Source: Rhodococcus sp. ARC_M5 (GTDB taxonomy: Bacteria > Actinomycetota > Actinomycetes > Mycobacteriales > Mycobacteriaceae). From it: a DNA stretch of 64,000 nucleotides. How positions within the stretch are numbered: the stretch's first letter is position 1; each line of letters begins with the position of its first letter. Positions 59,098 to 64,000 of the stretch are shown one piece after another. The position numbers and the translations under genes were made by a program. The notes under the pieces were generated by a model. It was given only the letters and a program-made list of their open reading frames with translations, had not been told where the DNA came from and made no database searches. The stretch is from contig NZ_JALGQE010000011.1 in NCBI RefSeq assembly GCF_022810405.1, positions 1 through 64,000 on the forward strand. The letters run 5' to 3'.

Positions 59098-60038
59098 GCC
59101 GTGGGCGTGAGATAGCCACCGCCGGTCACGAAATGGTCCAGCGCATCGAGATCGTCCCCGCCGTCCGTGCGCACTCGGTCGATGACGAGTCCGTGGTTGG
59201 TACCGCGATGGGCGTCGGGACCACAGACGATCACCATCCCGGTGCCTTCCTTGATGAATATCCGGCCTGGCGTTCCGCCGTAGATGCCGTCCGAGACATG
59301 AGCGGCGATGATCCGAATCCGTTGGCCTTTGTGGAAGGTGTACGCGTTGGGGTATGGATCGGACATTGCCCGCACCAGCCTGTCCAGGTCCTCGGCGGAC
59401 CAGGTCCAGTCGATGCAGCTGTCCGATTCGTGACGTTTGTGGAAGAAGGTTCTTTTCGACAGATCCTGCGGCGTCCACGTGGCCGTTCCGGTCTCGATGC
59501 GCTCGAGCGCATCCAGCAGCACCTCGGGAATCAGTTCGATCGTCGCCTCGACGAGGTCGGTGGAAGTGTCGGTCGGTCCGATCGGAACGGACCGCTGGGT
59601 GATGACGTCGCCGGTGTCGAGTTCTCCGTCCATTCGGTGTGCAGTCAGTCCGGTCTCGGCGGCGCCGCTGATCAATGCCCAGATGACAGGAGAGAACCCG
59701 GTGAACGCGGGCAGCAGCGAATCGTGCAGGTTCACCGTTCCGTGCCTGGGCATCGCGAAGATCTCCGGAGGCAGCCAGGTCCGCCAGTTGTTGGCGACGA
59801 TGATGTCCGGTGCCCACTGTCGAAGTCGGTCCACCAATGCCTCGTCGGGCCGCTTCGCCACATGCACCTCGATGCCGTGATCCCGTGCGAGATCCTCGAC
59901 GGAGTCAGACCAAATGCTCTCGTACGCTTGCCCACTGACTGGATGTGTCACCACCGCGACCACGTCGTGGTGTGACTTCACCAGCGTCTCCAAAGTCTTG
60001 TGACCCCAGGTCTGAAAACCGAACAGCACTACCCGCAT
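59094..60038 (-). CDS. Hydroxyornithine N-formyltransferase
   Basis: A 314-residue enzyme of the methionyl-tRNA formyltransferase fold. The catalytic set is seen as NNWRTWLPPEI (Asn), NLHDSLLPAFTGFSPVIWAL (His, with the conserved SLLP) and DTGDVITQ (Asp). A C-terminal barrel domain (~205-310) follows. Related enzymes of coelichelin and rhodochelin clusters formylate N5-hydroxyornithine from formyl-tetrahydrofolate, and the A1 code of the neighbouring NRPS wants exactly that building block. First gene of the leftward operon, 90 bases from an iron box. Confidence 0.9.
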   Translation of the reverse strand: MRVVLFGFQTWGHKTLETLVKSHHDVVAVVTHPVSGQAYESIWSDSVEDLARDHGIEVHVAKRPDEALVDRLRQWAPDIIVANNWRTWLPPEIFAMPRHGTVNLHDSLLPAFTGFSPVIWALISGAAETGLTAHRMDGELDTGDVITQRSVPIGPTDTSTDLVEATIELIPEVLLDALERIETGTATWTPQDLSKRTFFHKRHESDSCIDWTWSAEDLDRLVRAMSDPYPNAYTFHKGQRIRIIAAHVSDGIYGGTPGRIFIKEGTGMVIVCGPDAHRGTNHGLVIDRVRTDGGDDLDALDHFVTGGGYLTPTA

Positions 60039-60127
60039 TGGCTCATCTCCGTGTCTTTGCTCCGGCGAGTGACATCCTCACCTTGTTCCGGCCACCGAGG
60101 TCTTCCGTGCACAGCGAACCCCCGGCC

Positions 60128-60146
60128 AATGGTTAGGCTAACCTAC
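60128..60146. promoter_or_regulatory. IdeR iron box before the siderophore operon
   Basis: AATGGTTAGGCTAACCTAC has the 15-base core GGTTAGGCTAACCTA identical to the IdeR/DtxR consensus. It lies 90 bases upstream of the formyltransferase start and 74 bases before the divergent SRPBCC gene. It should repress the operon in iron-rich cells. Confidence 0.85.
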
Positions 60147-60219
60147 CATCAACCGGCTCGGGTCGATCGTGTCGGCGGTGCCGTGATTGAAGGTGTCGAA
60201 GTCTGGGCACAGACAAGAC

Positions 60220-60684
60220 ATGACCGACAACGCAAAGCTCACAGTCGAACGGACCATCGAAGCTCCTGTCGACGCCGTATTCGATGTTCTCTCCAATCCC
60301 GAGCGGCACCAGGCGCTCGATGGGTCGGGCTTCGTACGCAGCGTGGATCACGCCGACCGGATTCAAAAGGTCGGCGAAAAATTCACGATGAACATGCAGG
60401 GCGATCACATGGGCGGCGAATACCAGACCGACAACCACGTCACCGGCTACATCAAGGACAAGCTGCTCGCCTGGAAGACCGCACCCGCCGGCAACGAGCC
60501 TCCCGGCTGGGAGTGGCTGTGGGAGTTGGAGTCTCAGGGCCCCAACGAGACGCTGGTTCGCCATACCTACGACTGGTCCAAGGTCACGGACAAGAAGCTG
60601 CTCGAGCAGATCAAGTTCCCCCTGGTCACCGAAGACCAACTGAACGACACACTCGCTCGACTGGCAGTCGAAGCGACGTCCTGA
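60220..60684 (+). CDS. SRPBCC (START-like) family protein
   Basis: A 154-residue protein of the Bet v1/START fold: VERTIEAPVDAVFDVLSNPERHQALDGSG at the N-terminus is the usual first strand and helices, and ETLVRHTYDWSKV a later strand. These proteins bind small hydrophobic ligands; the ligand here is unknown. ATG 60220 is preferred over 60187 as it starts at the family N-terminus. It diverges from the siderophore operon and converges with the SWIM gene. Confidence 0.8.
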   Translation: MTDNAKLTVERTIEAPVDAVFDVLSNPERHQALDGSGFVRSVDHADRIQKVGEKFTMNMQGDHMGGEYQTDNHVTGYIKDKLLAWKTAPAGNEPPGWEWLWELESQGPNETLVRHTYDWSKVTDKKLLEQIKFPLVTEDQLNDTLARLAVEATS

Positions 60685-60705
60685 TTTCGGGCCGCACTTC
60701 TATGG

Positions 60706-61278
60706 TCAGCCGAAGAACGCTGTGCAATCGAGACTTTCGATCGGCATCCAGCGTCGAGGAACGTCTTTCGATGTAGTCGCGGCCGACAGATCGACTCCAC
60801 GGACGGCCAACGCCGACGTCGGCATCTGATCGACGATCAGACTGATGGCGTAGGTAGCGGCCGTCACGTGGAGGCAAGGGTCGATTCGGCCGGAGCACGT
60901 GCACGATGCTTCGGTGCTGTCTGGGACCGGCGGCAGCTTGTTCGCGACGAGTTCGGCGTGGACCTCGTCGGGCAGGTCACCGCTGGTTGCACTGCCGGGC
61001 GTGTGGCGGGCGAGGATGCGCAGCACGGACTTCCGTTCGATTGCCGTATATCGGGGGAGTGCAAGCACGGCAATCTCGCTCCTCTTGCCTGCGGACACGA
61101 CGCAGCGAAACTCGCCGATGTTGTTGTGGTCCATGGACACTGCATCATTGCGCACCAGGCTGCGTGCTCGCGGGAGCATCGGATTCGGCCGGGTGACAGT
61201 AATGGGCTCGACTCGGCGGACCCATTCTCTACCCCACGGCGTCGATCCGAAGCCCGCAAGTTGCGGTGTGGTTACCAT
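60706..61278 (-). CDS. SWIM zinc-finger protein
   Basis: A 190-residue protein. The N-terminal FGSTPWGREWVRRVEPITVTRPNPMLPRARSL is seen in segments in proteins next to SNF2 helicases. The SWIM motif is CTCSGRIDPCLHVTA (CxC...CxH). ATG 61278 overlaps the helicase stop by one base (TGATG), so the two are co-expressed and likely act together on DNA. The actual pathway is unknown. Confidence 0.85.
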   Translation of the reverse strand: MVTTPQLAGFGSTPWGREWVRRVEPITVTRPNPMLPRARSLVRNDAVSMDHNNIGEFRCVVSAGKRSEIAVLALPRYTAIERKSVLRILARHTPGSATSGDLPDEVHAELVANKLPPVPDSTEASCTCSGRIDPCLHVTAATYAISLIVDQMPTSALAVRGVDLSAATTSKDVPRRWMPIESLDCTAFFG

Positions 61279-63206
61279 CAGCGCGACACCGCCCTCAGCG
61301 ACAACGTCTCGCGCAGAGTCGCATCGTCGAGCGCGGCGAGAGCCACCTCGTTGTTGCTCTCGGTCAAACCAGCGATCGCCTCTTTCCTGGTATGGAGTGA
61401 AGCGATGTGCTCCTCCAGTGTTCCCTCCGTCGTGAGTGCCATGACCGTCACTCGCGACTTCTGCCCGATGCGATGAACCCGGTCGGTGGCCTGCGCTTCG
61501 ACGGCGGGGTTCCACCATCGGTCGTAGTGAATCACCGTGCTGGCACGGGTGAGATTGAGGCCGTACCCCGCCGCCCTCAGACTGAGAACCATCACGGGGG
61601 ATCGATCGCTGTTCTGAAATTCGTCGACCATCCGGTCGCGCTCGTCGACGTCGAGACCGCCGTGAAAGAACGGAATCGGGACCCCGGTGAGGCTTTCGAG
61701 ATGCTCCGCCAGGATCTCCCCGGTCCGGCGGTACTGAGTGAACACGAGTGCAGCCTCCGAGGAATCGGCGAGTTCCTCGACGATGTCGGTGAGCCTGTCG
61801 AGTTTGCCGGAGCGATCGGCCAACCGAGACAGGTCACCGTTGACGAGCCCAGGGTGGTTGCAGATCAATTTGAGCGAGGTCAGCAGCGCCAGCACTGCCG
61901 ACCCTCGGCCCCGGCTGGTGCCGAAGCCGGTATCGAATGCTTCCTCGACGGCCGAGTTGTACAGCGTCACTTGCTCGTTCGATATCGGGCACAGGACGTC
62001 CATGTGGTGTTTCGGTGGTAGGTCTGTCGCGACCTCGGCTTTCGTCCGGCGAAGGACGACCGGTGCGAGCGCGCTCGACAGCTGTGCGAGTGCGGCCGCC
62101 GAGCCTCCCTGCTCGACGGGTGCCGAGAATCGTCGGGTGAATCGAGCCCGGGTTCCGAGCAATCCGGGATTGGTGAGATCGAGCAGAGCCCATAGTTCGT
62201 CCATGCGGTTCTCGACGGGCGTGCCGGTCAGGGCGATGCGAGTGGTGGACTTCAGCCGACGCGCCGCTCTCGCTATTTTCGTCCGGGAGTTCTTCATGAC
62301 GTGCGCCTCATCGAAGAACACTGTGTTCCAGGCTATTTCACTCAAACGGTCTGTGTCCGTGCGCAGGGTGGGGTACCCGGTGACGGTCACCGCGCCTGCG
62401 TGGGAGCACTGCTCGAGTGCTCGGGACGGTCCGCGGTACACGTTGACGATCAGTTCGCCGTCGGAGAAGTTCTCGATCTCTCGTCGCCAGTTGCTGATCA
62501 ACGATGTCGGGCACACAATGAGATAGCTGCCCTCGCCTCGCCGTGCTCCGACGATCATGTGTGCAATGGCCTGGAGTGTCTTCCCCAGCCCCATGTCGTC
62601 GGCGAGAATTCCGCCGCCTCCGACCTCCTGAACGGTCGGCATCCAGGCCGCACCGTGCACCTGGTAGGGCCTCGGAGTGAAGGCCGACGCATGTTCGAGC
62701 AGACGGTTCTGCATGTGCAGACTGGCGCGGAGTGCGTCAACGGCACCATATGCCGTCACCACGCTCGACCCGCCGGGGTTGGGAACCGCGTGCGCCGCAG
62801 GCGGAAGTGCATCGACGAGCGCTCGCGGAACCCCACTCACGTCCGGGTTGTGCTCGAGGTGATCAAGGATTTCCAACCATCCGTGTGCCGACAGATCTTC
62901 CGCAGAGCCGGCTGCGGTTCGGAGCTCGCGACTATTCGCTCCCACGAGGTGCGCACCCACAGTGCGCACGGCGATGGTTCCGTCCGCGCCGGGAACCGCG
63001 AGCTCGATGGGAGTGGACTCTCCTGCAGGCGTCGCCCCCGGTGTGCTGTGCCAGACGGCGAAACAATGACGGTGCGGTAGATAGGTGACGTGCGGAGCTG
63101 GGTCTGTGTCGGCGGTCGAAAGCATGCACCCTCCGGCGAAGTTCGCTGCCTCGGCCAGGTCCGAGGCTGCCAACACCGTACGCCGTCCGGTTGCTTCTCG
63201 CCGCAT
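61278..63206 (-). CDS. SNF2-family DEAD-like helicase
   Basis: A 642-residue Swi2/Snf2 ATPase. Motif I is DDMGLGKT, motif II FFDEAH, motif III LTGTPVENR; the C-terminal half has FFHGGLDVDERDRMVDEF, and motifs V/VI LSLRAAGYGLNLT and DRVHRIGQ. Residues ~1-170 precede the motor and lack recognised motifs. It remodels protein-DNA complexes or helps transcription or repair; the SWIM and Fpg/Nei neighbours hint at DNA repair. No start codon lies between ATG 63206 and upstream in-frame sequence. Confidence 0.9.
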   Translation of the reverse strand: MRREATGRRTVLAASDLAEAANFAGGCMLSTADTDPAPHVTYLPHRHCFAVWHSTPGATPAGESTPIELAVPGADGTIAVRTVGAHLVGANSRELRTAAGSAEDLSAHGWLEILDHLEHNPDVSGVPRALVDALPPAAHAVPNPGGSSVVTAYGAVDALRASLHMQNRLLEHASAFTPRPYQVHGAAWMPTVQEVGGGGILADDMGLGKTLQAIAHMIVGARRGEGSYLIVCPTSLISNWRREIENFSDGELIVNVYRGPSRALEQCSHAGAVTVTGYPTLRTDTDRLSEIAWNTVFFDEAHVMKNSRTKIARAARRLKSTTRIALTGTPVENRMDELWALLDLTNPGLLGTRARFTRRFSAPVEQGGSAAALAQLSSALAPVVLRRTKAEVATDLPPKHHMDVLCPISNEQVTLYNSAVEEAFDTGFGTSRGRGSAVLALLTSLKLICNHPGLVNGDLSRLADRSGKLDRLTDIVEELADSSEAALVFTQYRRTGEILAEHLESLTGVPIPFFHGGLDVDERDRMVDEFQNSDRSPVMVLSLRAAGYGLNLTRASTVIHYDRWWNPAVEAQATDRVHRIGQKSRVTVMALTTEGTLEEHIASLHTRKEAIAGLTESNNEVALAALDDATLRETLSLRAVSR

Positions 63207-63280
63207 CCGATCGCGTTTGACAATTCCGAAAATTGCTGTCCTGCAGTGCTATCGAGCGCCATCCCGCATGATGGATCGGA

Positions 63281-64000
63281 TCAGGATTGCTCTCGAGAAC
63301 ACCACCACGTCGTCCGGCCACCCACCGTTCCGCGCGTCATCGGCGCACCACATCGAGGGCAGGCCGCATCCGTTTTCCGGAACGGAATGATCTCCCCGGT
63401 GTGTACACCACCCTTCTTGATCGCCGATCTGATCGCGCGGCGCAGAACAACGCGCAGTTCGTCGAGCTCGTCCGTGGTGAGCGTCTTGGCCCGCCTGGAC
63501 GGGGATTGTTCGCTCTGCCAGAGCACCTCGTCGGCCAGTAGATTGCCCACGCCCGCAATCGCCGCTTGGTCGAGCAGACGTGCCTTGAGAGGCGCACCGC
63601 TGGAACCGATTCGGTGACGGAAGTCGTCGCGCGTGATCTCCGCCGCGTCCGGACCGAGAGCGTCGATGTCGGGTTCGAGTCGAACCCGGCCGAGGCGGCG
63701 CTTGTCGAACAGTCGAAGCTGCCCACCGTCGTCGAACGTCATGGAGAACCGTGTCCACTCCGGCTTGTCGGTCGGACGCTCACCGACATGAGGGTCGCCA
63801 CCCCCGTACTGCGACGTCCGCTCCCCGTCGGGAGCGGTGACAATGACGCGTCCACCCATGCCGAGGTGAATGCCGAGGGTCGGACCGCTGGAGCCGTCGG
63901 CCGTGACGGTTTCGCACCACATCGCTTTGCCGCGCCGACGCGCCTCGGTGAGCTTCCCGCCCGTCAGTGCACGGGCGATATCACCCGGCATGTGCGGTCG
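63281..64000 (-). CDS. Fpg/Nei-family DNA glycosylase (partial, 5' end outside window)
   Basis: The C-terminal ~240 residues of a base-excision-repair glycosylase/AP lyase; the N-terminal catalytic Pro is beyond the edge, and the frame stays open to 64000. The helix-two-turn-helix (LLDQAAIAGVGNLLADEVLW) binds DNA and EIIPFRKTDAACPRCGAPM starts the zinc finger. The finger has CPRC and one later Cys (WWCSREQ); the fourth Cys is missing, so the site is atypical, as in some actinobacterial members. Confidence 0.88.
   Translation of the reverse strand, partial: RPHMPGDIARALTGGKLTEARRRGKAMWCETVTADGSSGPTLGIHLGMGGRVIVTAPDGERTSQYGGGDPHVGERPTDKPEWTRFSMTFDDGGQLRLFDKRRLGRVRLEPDIDALGPDAAEITRDDFRHRIGSSGAPLKARLLDQAAIAGVGNLLADEVLWQSEQSPSRRAKTLTTDELDELRVVLRRAIRSAIKKGGVHTGEIIPFRKTDAACPRCGAPMTRGTVGGRTTWWCSREQS

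Overview
The window is high-G+C actinobacterial DNA, most likely from a Rhodococcus or a close relative in the Mycobacteriales. The evidence is gene order: behind the end of an rRNA operon the first 17.7 kb runs in the order of M. tuberculosis Rv1691-Rv1713, with GTG/ATG starts overlapping upstream stops as is usual in these genomes. No species call is possible from the sequence alone.

Layout. (1) 1-394: 3' end of 23S rRNA, spacer, 5S rRNA and terminator. (2) 424-17737: conserved housekeeping block, all on the + strand: TPR-like protein, HAD phosphatase, small protein, tlyA, nadK, recN, steA/steB(mctB), pyrG, NUDIX hydrolase, xerD, ParA-like ATPase, scpA, scpB, rluB, cmk, der. (3) 17823-25621: a tRNA-Pro(GGG) gene whose 3' 44 bp recur exactly at 25578-25621. 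These repeats bracket a 7.7-kb island with a TetR/MftR-like regulator, four tandem mycofactocin-type short-chain dehydrogenases, a MoxR ATPase and a VWA protein. There is no integrase, and a broken hydroxypyruvate-isomerase-like gene lies at the right end. (4) 25766-39384: a complete aromatic-acid unit. catR-catB-catA-catC read leftwards; benA-benB-benC/D fusion-benR-benK-benE read rightwards. Together they take up benzoate, convert it to catechol and take catechol through the ortho (beta-ketoadipate) route as far as enol-lactone. A LysR-type box and a 22-bp motif repeated before benA and benK are the likely control sites. (5) 39567-40881: a frameshifted Cys-rich small gene and a class II aldolase-like gene. 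(6) 41244-60146: a hydroxamate siderophore locus. A lipoprotein binding protein reads rightwards; a formyltransferase, two-subunit ABC exporter and two giant NRPS genes form one leftward, largely overlapping operon. IdeR/DtxR-like boxes stand before both units. Adenylation pocket residues read by eye suggest N5-formyl-N5-hydroxyornithine, serine and a hydroxyornithine-like residue. (7) 60220-64000: SRPBCC protein, SWIM zinc-finger protein, SNF2 helicase and a truncated Fpg/Nei glycosylase.

The most unusual points are the single-protein BenC-FCD-BenD fusion, the split and partly degenerate NRPS architecture with two condensation domains served by one A-T pair, the tRNA-bracketed SDR/MoxR/VWA island, and the shared 22-bp ben motif.
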